Origin: Rhyzopertha dominica
Lineage: Eukaryota > Arthropoda > Insecta > Coleoptera > Bostrichidae
Reading direction: 5' to 3'
DNA length: 64,000 nucleotides
Assembly: GCA_025024175.1 (NCBI GenBank)
Contig: QCXZ01000137.1
Coordinates: 19,964,001-20,028,000, forward strand
Under the pieces are notes generated by a model. That model ran no database searches, was not told the origin of the DNA, and saw only the letters and a list, made by a program, of their open reading frames with translations. The translations under genes were made by a program, and so were the position numbers. This document shows positions 25,888 through 37,539 of the stretch, in pieces (within the stretch, counting starts at the first letter, position 1; each line of letters begins with the position of its first letter).

Positions 25888-26836
25888 ACATATTCCTAGT
25901 CGATCCTAATATATTGGGAATAGGCTGAGGACAATGTGTAGTCTCCTGCAAGCGAAAATTAATTTTGCTTCGAGTTACAAAGCTGACATTTGAATAAGAT
26001 ATGATAATACTGCAGTTACTTCACTCGTCGCATTGTCCATTGTACTTACCTTATGTTCGTCGTTGAAAAGTACTTCATTAAAGATTGAATAACCTCATCC
26101 AAATTAGGACTCGCTACTGGATAAAATTTAAACAAATTTTGTTATCGTGTCAATAATTCCAAGTATGTGTTTGTAACAATTTCTTCTCTTTTTCAATAGA
26201 CTAAGCTTCAGTATTCTAATTCACTTCTTGTCCAGCTGGTTCTTCGTCCTCCGTATCACTACCATTATTCGCACGCAAATTAAATCAGTTAAATGGGAGC
26301 AGATCCCCGTCATTGTCAGTCCTGTTGTTGCAGATTAATCTAGCCGCAACCACAAAACTAAATACCTACGAGTTTATTGTAATTATAAGATTTTGTCATA
26401 AATGATGCTCCCGCAGGCAAGGCCATGCGCAATAAATATTATATGGGCAATCTTACAACAAATAACAGCACCTGTCACACATTTCCCCAATCGTCATCCA
26501 TACGGTCACATTTGCGAGTTACTGCGCACACTCGCTGCCCTACGAACGAGCAATATGGCGACCTATGGGTAGTCACAAAATTTTCAATAGATGATTATGT
26601 CTGTGACCTCAACACGTTGCAAAAAGCTGTTAGATCCCCCAATGACCCAACGATAAGTGCGACACTGTCTAACTAATCTTTTCTGAAAGTTCTGTAGATT
26701 CTTCCATGAGGAAAGCCAGTAAAATTTCGTAATCTAGTTCCATTTAGTCTGTCTTCATCCGTACCAAAGATGTATTATATTTATGCAAAGCTTTAATAAC
26801 TATTTTTAATGGATTCGAAATACTCTGTTTGTTTGT
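25888..26836. other. Spacer
   Basis: No gene was recognised. The 83-codon frame 26425-26676 has no family motif. Confidence 0.4.
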
Positions 26837-26888
26837 TTTCTGTACATACAGTACGGAGTGTTTAAACCCCGTACTGTTCGTACAGAAA
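26837..26888. repeat. Compact 20-bp-arm hairpin
   Basis: The arms TTTCTGTACATACAGTACGG (26837-26856) and its inverted copy (26869-26888) pair at 18 of 20 positions around a 12-base loop that contains the palindrome GTTTAAAC. The stem is shorter than a typical animal microRNA precursor. It may instead be a small transposon remnant. Confidence 0.6.
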
Positions 26889-28850
26889 AAATCTTACGCG
26901 TGATAGTAATCCAAGGTGACAATAATTACTTGATCGTAAAAACCAACCAACCTAGTACGCAGTAAATCCCTCTTCTGAACCTATAGTGATGGGTTTATCC
27001 AGCATAATTTGCGTTGCACAACGAATTTGACTTCTTAAATATAAACACTTTATTCAGTAACAAAAGATGTAACATACATAAAGATTTCACCATATTGTAC
27101 AAATTGCCACGCGCTGGCACTGGCGCCACCGATCCTTACTAGTGAACAACACCCAGGTGCAAAATTAAAAAACGAACAAGAGTTTAATTCTACAAACTAA
27201 AATTATTTTTTATGTTAATTTTTTTCCCAGACTTGCACTTTTGCTCAGCCACTTAAGAGATTATGAATATCATCAACAACCCAACATCATCCGAATTTGT
27301 TCCTGCTATTTAGGCACATTAGCATATTTTCCAACTGTGATATCGTCCGAATTTCAAGCATGTACCGGATGTGACGGAGCGGATTTTAGAATGTCCACTG
27401 CAGCAACAAACAGGAAGCCTCGCAGAATTCAAATGATCATTGAGCTCGCCGCTCGACCTTAGGGATTATTGCTTTTGTCTCTGGCGTGTTGTAATCGTTC
27501 ATAACTTTAAATCGGACGTTTTCTGACAGAGTTAATTTCCGAGAGTGAACGCCACATGCACGAGAAGGATAAATTTTAAAAGTCCTGGAACGTTTGTCTC
27601 CAAAATTAATACGAAATGCAGCGGGAAACAAAGGAAGGATCATTAGCGATGACATTCAAGTTACCATCGGACTGGAAGGCTAACAATTAAAAGGAGATTA
27701 GCGCTTTTTCCAGTTGGTTAATGGCGATATCCTTGGAAAGCATCGTATATTGATTATTTAAATGCCGTGCAGTTTATCAAGGGTAATGGTGCTAACTTTA
27801 ATAGCAACATGGCGTGGGAACGTGGAGAAAAGGCCAGTTGTGTTTGCTACGATGCTTGTAGAACAGAGTAAATATTCTTGTAAAATCAAACATGAAACCG
27901 TAGGATCAAGGTGTAGTGTTTATTTAGCATACACGTGTTGCAGTTTCACATATGCACTACACTCTTGCTTATGATGTTATTAACTCGAAAGTTCAGTTGT
28001 GTTGTAGTCTAGTTTATTTTCCCTTTAAAGTACAGATAATCGTACAATTTGCATTACACTTTATTTGATTGAATCTAATTACTTCGTTTTCGCCATAATT
28101 TCGATATTACTGTATTAGTTACTTGCTGCCTTTCATAGATACTTTGGTCAAGGATTATCGAATCGAAATAGTGATTAATAACTTTTAGTGTTGTGGATTA
28201 TTATCACGTCCATTTGGGGTTCCAATTACGAAAGGGTATTGATAAGTTGGTAGCTTAATACAGAAAGGCTTATATAGTGGGCAGTACTCAGAAGTCATGT
28301 TTGATACGTAAATCTCGCACATTTTGGTAGTAGAAAGACACTCATTTCCTGGCAGTAGCTGTTAGTTTTTTTGAGATTCAGCTTCCCTCCTGATTATGGT
28401 CGGAATCCCTCGCATATATTTTATTTAAAGTTTTAGCTTTAATTTCCTCCTGCTCTCTAATACATACACCACTTCACTAGGACACGACAAGATAATTTTC
28501 AACGAAGGAGGCTGATCGCTACTGGATTTGCCCAATCTGAACGCCTTCACTTTCTGTATACGACGATTTTGCTTATGAATAGAATCTAAAATTTGTATAT
28601 TTAGTTTTATGTACTCGANCGACCTGTAGGTATAGAAAATAAAAAAGACTTTTATACTTATTTGTTGCGTTTACTGCATTTGTTGGCCGGCCCACTCGGC
28701 GCCTCATCCTCGATGGTCAGTACAATTAAGACAATTCACAGATACGTATAGAACACCAAAGGTAAACAGCCGCGCTTGCGCGCTTTTTATACAGAATTAA
28801 CAATTGAAACAACGGACTAAACTTATACTAAAATAGGCTGCAACACTCCC
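26889..28850. other. Spacer
   Basis: No gene was recognised. A GC-richer patch at 27400-27700 carries antisense short frames without motifs. Confidence 0.4.
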
Positions 28851-28858
28851 AATACACA

Positions 28859-28898
28859 CTATCCAAGTTCACTGACAGACTATCCAAGTTCACTGACA
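28859..28898. repeat. Short tandem duplication, 21-bp period
   Basis: CTATCCAAGTTCACTGACA occurs twice head to tail (28859-28877 and 28880-28898). It lies just downstream, on the minus strand, of the LINE ORF1 relic. Confidence 0.8.
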
Positions 28899-28904
28899 AG
28901 CTCA

Positions 28905-29230
28905 CCAAATAATCCAATGTAAGCTGCCTTCCTTTCCTCAACGTTGTGATGATTCGGGTACACCAAAAATGATAAGATTAGATGCTCTCTTCTGCCTCTC
29001 AGCTACCTCAACAACAAGTTCGAATGACCTGGGCTGGTATGTCCAACCTTTCTTAAGTCCAGCCAATTCTGCCTACAACTTCGAGATAGCATTGATTAAA
29101 ACTGGAATCTACTGCAGACTCTTCCCGCATCGCTTGCAGTAAAACGTCAGTACACGTGGGCTCTTAAGCTCCATACAAATTTGCACAAGGCGCAGAATAA
29201 CAAGTTTATCAGCCCCCCAGGAGGCTGATT
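28905..29230 (-). pseudogene. LINE ORF1 relic with PHD-like and coiled-coil parts
   Basis: One minus frame, broken only by a few stops, reads in order: LTFYCKRCGKSLQ, resembling the closing CxxC of a PHD-type finger; IPVLINAISKL and AELAGLKKGW, a heptad-like coiled coil; and FELVVEVAERQKRASNLIIF followed by GVPES. The last block is the characteristic start of the RRM-like domain of ORF1 proteins in insect CR1/Jockey-group LINEs. These proteins coat element RNA. The frame ends at a stop after SSQR, and no ORF2 is seen at lower coordinates. The order of domains and the shared frame make this one of the firmer calls in the window. The exact clade is uncertain. Confidence 0.65.
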
Positions 29231-29699
29231 GACCACCTACATTAGCACATACAAACTAACAATTATAAACAAAAGCAGACGGATTGAATGCAATAACGGC
29301 AGATTCAAGCGCATACACTTAGTGATGTTAAGTTAAGGCAATTCTGTATCCATTACTTTTCGGACAACGGTTTTCTCTTGTCTGACTTAAGTTATGAGTA
29401 AAAAATCACGTTAAAATAGAGGCTCTGGATAAAATTCGGCAAAGATCGTTTGAAAAATTGCTTCCTTTAAGAGTTGTTTTTCTGAAAATCCAAACTTAAA
29501 AAAATAAACTGACATATAGCATTTTTATTAGTTATTCGAGTTGTACTGTATATCAAATCATTGTTTCACACACCAATGAAAAAACAAAAAAAGGGAATTG
29601 CGTTAGGCAAGTCTTCTAGATGCAAGCGGTTTAGTACGATTCCCAGTTTCAAACGTTTTAACCCGATTTTTCGTCTTTTGTACTTAACATCGACATATA
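29231..29699. other. Spacer
   Basis: AT-rich. Part of it may be 5' sequence of the LINE relic, but nothing specific was seen. Confidence 0.4.
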
Positions 29700-30120
29700 C
29701 ATAATCGCCGCATTCAAACCATTACCGCACCCTCATCGCAGTCCAACCAGAATGCAGAATTTTGCATGCAAGCACACCCACTGCGAATTCCCACCGCAAC
29801 AACCCCTTCAGACCTCATGGATGGCAATAAGCCACTCATTTTCCCGAACCCTAATAACCGCTCCGGATCTCTATGACCCTCGAACATGCGACGCGCATTG
29901 GCACGGGTGTACCCGAAAAAAGAGATGGATTTCAGCCCCGGTACTTTCCATTCTTCCGTGATGCGGAAACGGTCCGAAAATAAAAGCCGCACTGCACGAA
30001 TGCGGCCGTAATAAATCGGAAATTCACAGCGGAATCGACACTGCCATTGTCGATGCATACGTGTGTGAAGTTGGCGTGGTGATCGATGTACGAGGTGGAG
30101 TTTATTGATACGAGAGTCAA
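29700..30120. other. GC-richer island, candidate non-coding element
   Basis: The island is CpG-richer than its flanks, with overlapping open frames on both strands (minus 29714-30058, 114 codons) that match no known family. The central words GCCGCACTGCACGAATGCGGC (a near palindrome at 29985-30005) and TAATAAATC resemble regulatory sequence more than protein code. A lineage-specific exon cannot be excluded. Confidence 0.25.
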
Positions 30121-30324
30121 ATACTCTATGGGGACTGGAGTCTAAAATTCATAATGCCTCATAGAAATCACCGGCAACGAAACTAAAATGCGAAATTTGA
30201 CCTAATCGTTAAATAAGTTTATAGTGGGATGGAATGCATAATAAGATGTCAACGCCATGATGTTCTGTACCAGTGGCGTACCAGAGTACAAACAAGAAAC
30301 AGAAGAGGTGCGACATTTTAATAT

Positions 30325-30481
30325 CATAGTTATTTATTACCTGTATTTATAATTAATGATTATAGGAGTATTTGCAGACAAATATATTTTTGAAAAAGTA
30401 TTGCCACTTTTGACCAGGAATCGAACCCGGGACTTTTTGATTGTTAGTCAAATGCACTATCACTGCACCATCAAAGCCCTA
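30325..30481 (-). repeat. tRNA-derived SINE-like repeat, copy 1
   Basis: The minus strand of 30404-30481 keeps a T-arm (CCGGG TTCGATT CCTGG), an anticodon arm (TTTGA CTAACAA TCAAA, reading AAC) and an A-box-like GATGGTGCAGTGATAG. The acceptor stem is imperfect and an AT-rich body follows, so it is a SINE-like or tRNA-pseudogene repeat, not a working tRNA. The same unit recurs 327 bases away. Confidence 0.6.
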
Positions 30482-30654
30482 TTCAAATTCCAGGTCAAAG
30501 TGGCATATATAAGTAGAAGTTAATAATGTAATGCTACTGAAAGATATCTGGCGCTTTTGTAGCTGAGTCACTCGTCACTCGTTATTAGCGAACTTCAGAG
30601 CGAATTTCCAAATTCAGATGACCAGTAGCTAATTACAACTAAAATTATTATGCC

Positions 30655-30800
30655 TATATCATAGTTGTATGTATAATTAATGATAATAATAATATTTAAT
30701 TGGGTTTTACATGCAAATATGTAAGTATTGCCAGCCTTGACCAGGAATCGAACCCGACACCTTTTGATTACTAGTCAAATATGCTATCGCTGTCATTAAA
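30655..30800 (-). repeat. tRNA-derived SINE-like repeat, copy 2
   Basis: Same orientation and layout as the copy 327 bases upstream. It shares the body (ATCATAG, TATAATTAATGATAAT, GTATTGCCA) and the B-box TTCGATTCCTGG, but the anticodon arm and A-box are more decayed. The spacing and shared body suggest tandem duplication of the unit, not two independent insertions. Confidence 0.6.
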
Positions 30801-31480
30801 TTTATTATTTGTTATTCTTTTTTACTTTGGATAATTAATTTAATACTTCTTCAAAAGTCACTGGATCTTCTTGGTGTATGTTCAGAGGCCATTATTTCTG
30901 TGATTATTTCGTTGTGTCTCCATGATGGAAAAGCTGAGTGGAATGTAAGGGAAACTTCTAAAAAGCTACACCCGCGGAGTTGTGGCAACTGTGGCCGCTT
31001 CAGCGTGCAGCTTAATATCTACGCCACAGTACCATAGGCGGCCGTGTAGGCGTACAATGATAACATGACGTCATTAAAGCACTAGATTATTACAGCTGAC
31101 TCGTTCGCAATGTTGGAACCCAATTCAAGCTCTGTATATTGTCTATGGAGCTGGGCCGTCTCAGATTAAAGATTTAATTTTTGCAGACTTTTTAAAGGCG
31201 AAAACGACAGTGGGGAACTGGGTTAGGAGCTCGTGACATAATACTAAAATACCTAATATGAGAGTTAACCTAATTACCTTCGTAGTTTTTAGATTATTTT
31301 TCGTTTTTGCTTTTAAAATCATCTCCAAAGGTAAAATTTTTAAATAGAAACCACCGATTTCTGCAAACAATACACAGAGCTTGAACTGCCAATGGGCCTC
31401 AAGAATGAATGAAATTCAACAAATTTGCAGTCTTAAATGTAAAAAAGCTGCTATTCAATTGTCTAAATAAATTCATTCAT
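30801..31480. other. Spacer
   Basis: No gene was recognised. CpG-rich words occur at 30965-31070. Confidence 0.4.
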
Positions 31481-31545
31481 GGTGGGGGGGGGGGCAATTN
31501 CCCCTCTGCTCCTCTTTGGNTAAGCCACTATNCTGTACTAACTAA
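31481..31545 (-). mobile_element. hAT-like degenerate end with G-run
   Basis: On the minus strand, a CAG-ATAGTGGCTTA start, a purine-rich stretch and a long C-run (the + strand has 11 G at 31484-31494) resemble the CAGTGGCGTAGCC...CCCCCC ends of a common hAT-type repeat. Five ambiguous bases fall in or just beyond it (31500-31572), as expected where near-identical copies were collapsed in assembly. Confidence 0.35.
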
Positions 31546-32640
31546 TTTTTTTTCAATATNTTAACCGGTGANCACAAAATGGAGATGGTTGGTATGTTTA
31601 ATTAAACCTATTGGGCAGCCAATCATAACGCAACATGGAAATACAAATAATGCATTAGCGAAATAATTGTATACGGATGAATAGTTCACTTACTGCAGGT
31701 GCTCTGCATTTTGGCATTGCCCCTTTGGAATCGAATGAAACACTTGTAAGCCGCCAATTTCTAACGTATGAATACCATTCCTAGTAGTCCCCAGTATTTC
31801 TACCAGGCATTCCATACAGTGGCCGAAATAAACCCACCAGGCCACATATAAGACGTGGTGGAGTAACGATATGCAGAGGTTTCTGTTGCATCTGCGAGGA
31901 TCTACGGCACTGGTTTCGGCCCAGTTACTGCCGCTGGCAGCAAATCATGTACAAGATGGGCGCACTAACGCCGTCCAGAACTCCTAAGGATGGAAGAACC
32001 GCCATGTACTTTGCTGTCACTGCCGCAAGTTCTGAGCTACTAATTAATCCCGTGCACACAGGCTCTCTGATTACTAATATTATGCACAGATCCTGTTGGT
32101 CTCGCCGCTACTGCCGCCACCCCCAACTACTAATTACCCCCGCGCTCACTGGCGTCCCCACAATTGCAGTAATGGCTAATACACATAGAAGCCCATTTGA
32201 TAAGCGTATAACTATATAAATACCTCTTGCACACGTAATTAAGCTTATCCATAGTAATGTTCACGCACGTGGAGACGTCACTCGTGCTAACCTCTAGCCC
32301 CTCCTGTGTACTATTTCTTTTACAGTTTCTTTCTTTGCCTTTTGTAGTAACCCGAACTTTCCTGCTATTTTACCTCTCGTTTGGAATAATAGCTTTAGTT
32401 ACCACAAACTTTTACCTAGTTTCATCAACAATGCATCGTGCTTTAATATTTTTGAAATTTGTATTTGATAAAGATGGAACGTTGAAGTATCTTTACTTGA
32501 TTGTCTGTTGCCTTTGTATTGTGTTCTTTTGAAGCTTTCATTTCCGGGAAAACTTTGACATTATCTGTTAGCTACCATGTGTTTGAACCGCATACTGCCG
32601 ATGAAACAAGGAATTCCTGAATTTAATCATCAAGGTCAAT
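31546..32640. other. Spacer with GC-rich duplicated patch
   Basis: At 32036-32063 and 32128-32155 two diverged copies of a CTACTAATTA..CCCG.GC.CAC.GGC unit lie about 92 bases apart within a GC-richer island (31800-32190). Open frames at 31947-32219 and 32257-32532 were not recognised. Confidence 0.35.
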
Positions 32641-32960
32641 AACATACACACTAGCCATATATCGCCGCAATTTACGATACGCCAAAGTTCGAATTGCAGC
32701 GTTCTGCATTGGCGGCGATCAGCGACCGGCATGCATTGTTACGGTACACGGTTGCATCAGAGATAAACAACCTGTTCCGCGGGAAGATAAATAGTCGGCA
32801 CATGGCGGAGGGGGGGGGGGGGGTGCGGCAAACAGCTAATAGCCATTATAAATTTTCCCGCATGCCAAAGGTAGCGGCAATGCGATGATAAACCCATGTT
32901 ATTAATAAAGTGAGACGTCCGCTCGACGGGGCGCATCCACCATTTTTGTATCCTACAGCT
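32640..32960. other. GC-richer island with G14 run
   Basis: A CpG-rich island carries GATAAACAA and GATAAATA forkhead/Hox-like words and a run of 14 G at 32810-32823. No continuous coding frame crosses it. It may be an enhancer-like element. Confidence 0.25.
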
Positions 32961-34367
32961 GCTATTCTTTCCCACAGGAGCCATTCAAATGAATGATTAA
33001 ACCGTATTTTAAATTATTTAATTACAAGAAGAATAATTAAAATACAACTAGAAACTCGTAATATAAAATAACGTCTAATTATTAGGTAATTATTAGCAAA
33101 CACTTTTTTAATTAGTATACAAAGTAATTCATTACAAAGGTAAATTCGTGAACCGCAGATTAGTAATTTGTAACTTTTTTCCATTTGAACGTCGTAACCT
33201 AATGAATTAAATAAAAGGAAAAACATCAGCAGTTAACTAGAATTTATAATAATGACCTAAAACTAAATTCATTTTGCACATTTTCATCTCTTCTTATCAT
33301 GGCCAAACTTGATTTGTTAACCAATTCCCAGTAGGCTCCTTGAACCTTTTGTTATAATTTCTCCGATTTGGCATATGCTTTTTGACAAACGTAATCAAAA
33401 AATTTAAAAAAAAAATAAAGTTTGATAAAGGCTTTATAAAGAAGCCGAAATGTTACAGTGTAATGCAGTGGCAGTTTGTTAATAAGAGATGTAGAGTTGG
33501 AGCACTGGCTCAGCATTTTAAAAAATAAATATAGCTCTTATGGTTTGATATACACGTATATAATGTCTTCTGATTTTATTTATTGCGTAGTTACGTCATA
33601 AATGTAAATAGTAAATCTACACATAATAATTCGCGATCGGTGCTTCAGCTGCTATCTATTTAGTACCTCAATGATTGATTTTCTTTGACCATCAAGCCTG
33701 CCGTTGTCGCCATACATCGCATACGTCATCGAAAACGTGGAAAAAAGTGCGACAGAACATATTATTGGACCTTGATTCAACCAATAGTATTCGAGATTCT
33801 TTATGCAAGTGACGTACGCTTCCCGTGCTTCACGGGTTTGGCTGGGTGGTGCATGGTTGCCTTGCTGTTACTATAGTAATAGATCTATTACTTTTAAGGC
33901 GATTATTTATTATCCATCAGCAAAGATCTGTTATTTTTTCGAATTATTAGTAATCAAGGTAATGATTTGCTCCTCGCAGTTACTCCTTATTACTACTAAC
34001 TATTATTATAGACTGCATGAAATTGCACAAGAAGCCAAAGCTGTAAAAATTATGGAGTCAAAGAAAATAAAAAGAATATAACTGGACTTCAGCAATTGAG
34101 GTATGTGAAGCAATACACAAGCAATTGAATGGTACAAATTTATTTGTGAAATTTTTAAATAGTAGGTATTATGTTTCCACAAGAATATTTTGAGCAAAAC
34201 TTTTCTAAGAATTGCTATTTGCCTTAATACCTTAACATATTTGGCAACTGAACAAAAATTCGGTCTATTCCATATTTTAATGAAAAAATCTGCTTAAAAC
34301 ACAAACGCATCCACTCAGTGTTTAAAGAAAGTAGTGAATTTATGTGTTTTTTTGTTTTATTTTCCAC
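32961..34367. other. AT-rich spacer with degenerate repeat traces
   Basis: A perfect small hairpin, CCCGTG-CTT-CACGGG (33822-33836), resembles the head of the element at 59.7 kb. A degenerate hammerhead-like string lies near 33421-33450 (GGCTT and AAGCC stem before GAAA). No gene was recognised. Confidence 0.35.
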
Positions 34368-34395
34368 ATTATTATTATTATTATTATTATTATTA
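34368..34395. repeat. (ATT)n microsatellite
   Basis: About nine uninterrupted ATT units. Confidence 0.95.
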
Positions 34396-35820
34396 AAAAT
34401 AATTCTTCATTTTGAATTCCGAAATTTATCAAACATTACATGAAAAATAAAAAAAATGAAATAAAAATTTGTTTTCATTTTTGTGTTGTGCTGTGCAGCA
34501 CTGCAAAATTCAAAACTCCGTGAGCCGCTGCTAGTACAAAGTAGTTTTTGGTGTAATTTGGCTGCTAAATACTCACAAAATAAATAATTATAATAACAAT
34601 ACGAGCCACAAAAATAAAAACATATATCCTAAAGTTATTAAAATTTATTAGTTTTCAGTGAAGACTGCTTAATCTAACTGATTCAGGGTCTATTGATTAT
34701 GTAGTCTATACATAGTTTAAACAGGAGAACTCATTATAATTGACTACTGTATATAATTAAATAATACAGATCTTAAATAAACATTGAATAACTTCAGCTT
34801 TGTATAATGTATCTTTACTTTTGTTGTTGGCCAAGACTTTGTGCTGTTCTTAAAAGTTTGGACTGTCACGCTGATTATAGGATGACATTTTAATAGTTGC
34901 TGTCTTGAATAAGCCGTATCTTAAGAAGAAGTTCCCATGAATATATAAAATATTTGTTCATCGGAGTAGCTTCACTAGCTTCATTCAAAAATTGAAAATT
35001 ATCCATTATATGTAATATATATTAAACAGACTTGAAGTTTATATCCACTGATAGTTATTAACAGTATCAGAGTTGATAATATAAACTACATTTTCTTGAA
35101 TACGTCTAGATTGCTTCTAAACAATTTTGCAAAATTTAATATGCAAGGTTCACCTGAAACCAATGTTTCATGTCAAAATCGGAATGATACATCTTGTTTT
35201 ATAAAATTCCTAAATAACAACATCTAAACTAATCAAGAATGAAACGCATAATATCATGGAATATGTCGATCCAAGTAAAACTAAAACTTGTCCTTGTTTC
35301 TCAGTATCTATTAGTTGAACGGAATTCGGCACAAAAATGTGTTGAACTGGTAAATTTAGTGACTAATATTTACAAGGATACCATTATGCAAGTTCTGTTT
35401 TAATCAAATATTATTTCAATGTAAGCTACTCCTAATTTAAATAAATTAATTTAATGTTTAATAATTAATAACCATCCAGACAGTATTAACAAAAAAATTA
35501 AGAAAAACAGCAATTCTTTTGATGGTATGATATGACTTTGTATCATAAATTTTTGAGAAAAGCTTCATGTGAAATTACTTAATAAATTACTTAATAAATA
35601 AATCCTTTCTGACGTTACTGAGATACCTGTTTGAACAACTCATACAATCAGCACTATCAACGAAGGAGCAGGTGATATATTTAATATCAGTAAGCAGCTT
35701 CCAACTGAGACGAGTCAAATATTTTGACAGAAAAAAATCCGCTCTAATCCCTCCACTCATTACTTTGAATTAGGGGCACATCAATATAGTGTGGCGTGCT
35801 GTTCTTGTAATTTACCTGAC
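34396..35820. other. AT-rich spacer
   Basis: Very AT-rich. No repeat ends, tRNA boxes or protein motifs were recognised. Confidence 0.5.
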
Positions 35821-36150
35821 GCAAGGCGAAACCTGCAGTTTCATCTTTCTTTTTAACCACAAGTCTACGTCTAGCCTTGCAGTCTCGGCGTTTATTGCTA
35901 CCCTTGGCGCCACAAATTGCAATAAAAGCTAAAAGGCTGCATCACTTGAACATGAATAATGTTAATTAGCACGAACCTGTCGGCGACCGTCTAAATTGAC
36001 ATAAAACTTGCCCGGAGGCAGCTTTGAATAAAGCCGGAATCAAATCGGATTTAAATCGCTGAAAGCAGAACGCAAATCCCCTTGCGGCGGTAAACATTTC
36101 AATTACTTGCATGTCATCAAACGGAAGCAATTTATATTAGATCCGGAGGG
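35821..36150. other. GC-richer island, candidate non-coding element
   Basis: The contrast with the AT-rich flanks is sharp. It contains TTAATTAGCACG, AATAAAGCCGGAATC and CAATTACTTGCATGTCATCA words typical of homeodomain, posterior-Hox and POU-like sites. No coding frame crosses it. Confidence 0.3.
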
Positions 36151-37539
36151 CGAACTGTAATATAAGTAACCAGTCAGAGGCGTGCTTGGAAAATTTTGAG
36201 TTTGTAGACCTGATCGATCCATTTGCGATGATAAAATTTCTTCATTTTACAACAATGCACTTAATTAAACGTAGATACNAGTTTAAATTAAATTTTGACC
36301 GGAATATTTCCAACNGTCGTGAAATATAATCTAATTGAANTGGTTTGGGAAAAAACGCTATAAATGTACAAACTTTAAAATTTTGTAAAGGCTGGTTAAA
36401 CAGTACTTTCGAAAATCAAATTTATGATTGGTATAGTCTCGCTCTGCTCGGCATTCTGTTTCTTACGGTGTTATACATATGTATGTATATCAATAAGCGA
36501 GAAACCCATCTTGTCAACTCTTTCCGCGAGTTTAAGTCATTCCTGTTTTTTTGTGTATATTTTCAAACAATTTGTAAACCGTGATGTTGCTACTTAGAGG
36601 CTGGCGAGAAAATTTCTTATATCAGTCGGAAAAGTCGAACTGTTCCATCAGTCTGTGTAAAACTGTAAGAAATTGCATTTTCTCCGCACCAATTAATAAA
36701 GGAAGGGCGCGGCGGTAGAGGGTTGGGAGAAAAAATCCCCTTAATTTTATGTAGGTATTCTCCTACTTGACGCAATCTAGGATTGTTTAGAAACAAAATA
36801 TTGATCGCTATCAAAAGAACATCGCGTTATTACTATTAAAAAACACGCGTAACATATTGGATTTTTTATATTAGCTATCGATTTGTNAATATTTACTCAA
36901 TATCAAAATAAAAATGCATTTTTATTAACACAAAGGACATTTATCGGAACATCGTCAAGCAGAAAATATAGTGCAATAATATTTTATTAACACAAAATAC
37001 GTTTGTTAAAAAAATGTTAAATAGTTTATTTCTATTTGTTTTCAATTGCTATTATGTTGGCTTCTACATGATCTCGTCTTTTTAAAACATGTTTGTAATA
37101 CACTCCTAACATTTTCTACGCTTCTCATTTTAATATCACTTTTAAAATCTAATAAATGACGAATTATATTTTGAATAAAAAAATACACGCGTTTGTTATT
37201 TTTTGTAAAAAAAAGATTAAAGTTGGCCTGTATGCATGGAAGACATTTGGAGCAATGTAATTATCCACCAAGTGATCGGAAAGTTTGTGACAAGTGCATT
37301 CATTATCGAGCCTAAATTCCTGAAAGATCTAGTGCAATGCAATCACCAACACCTTCTGGGTTTAAAAATCGTAAACCAAAAACAAACGTCAGATACCTTG
37401 TCAAATTTGTTTGTTCTCCATTCTTCTTATTCTACTCCGTAGAAAGACGAGGTTTTATTTTTTTAAATAAATATCTCTGACAATATTTAAAGCTGCAGTC
37501 CACATAAAAATAATACCTCGCAATAATGTTTTCATCTTT
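36151..37539. other. AT-rich spacer
   Basis: No gene was recognised. Four ambiguous bases lie at 36279-36900. Confidence 0.45.

Noticed and set aside
29714..30058. 114-codon minus frame
   Set aside because: An overlapping open frame exists on the other strand, no family motif was recognised and no splice borders were found; openness is expected from the GC-richer composition.
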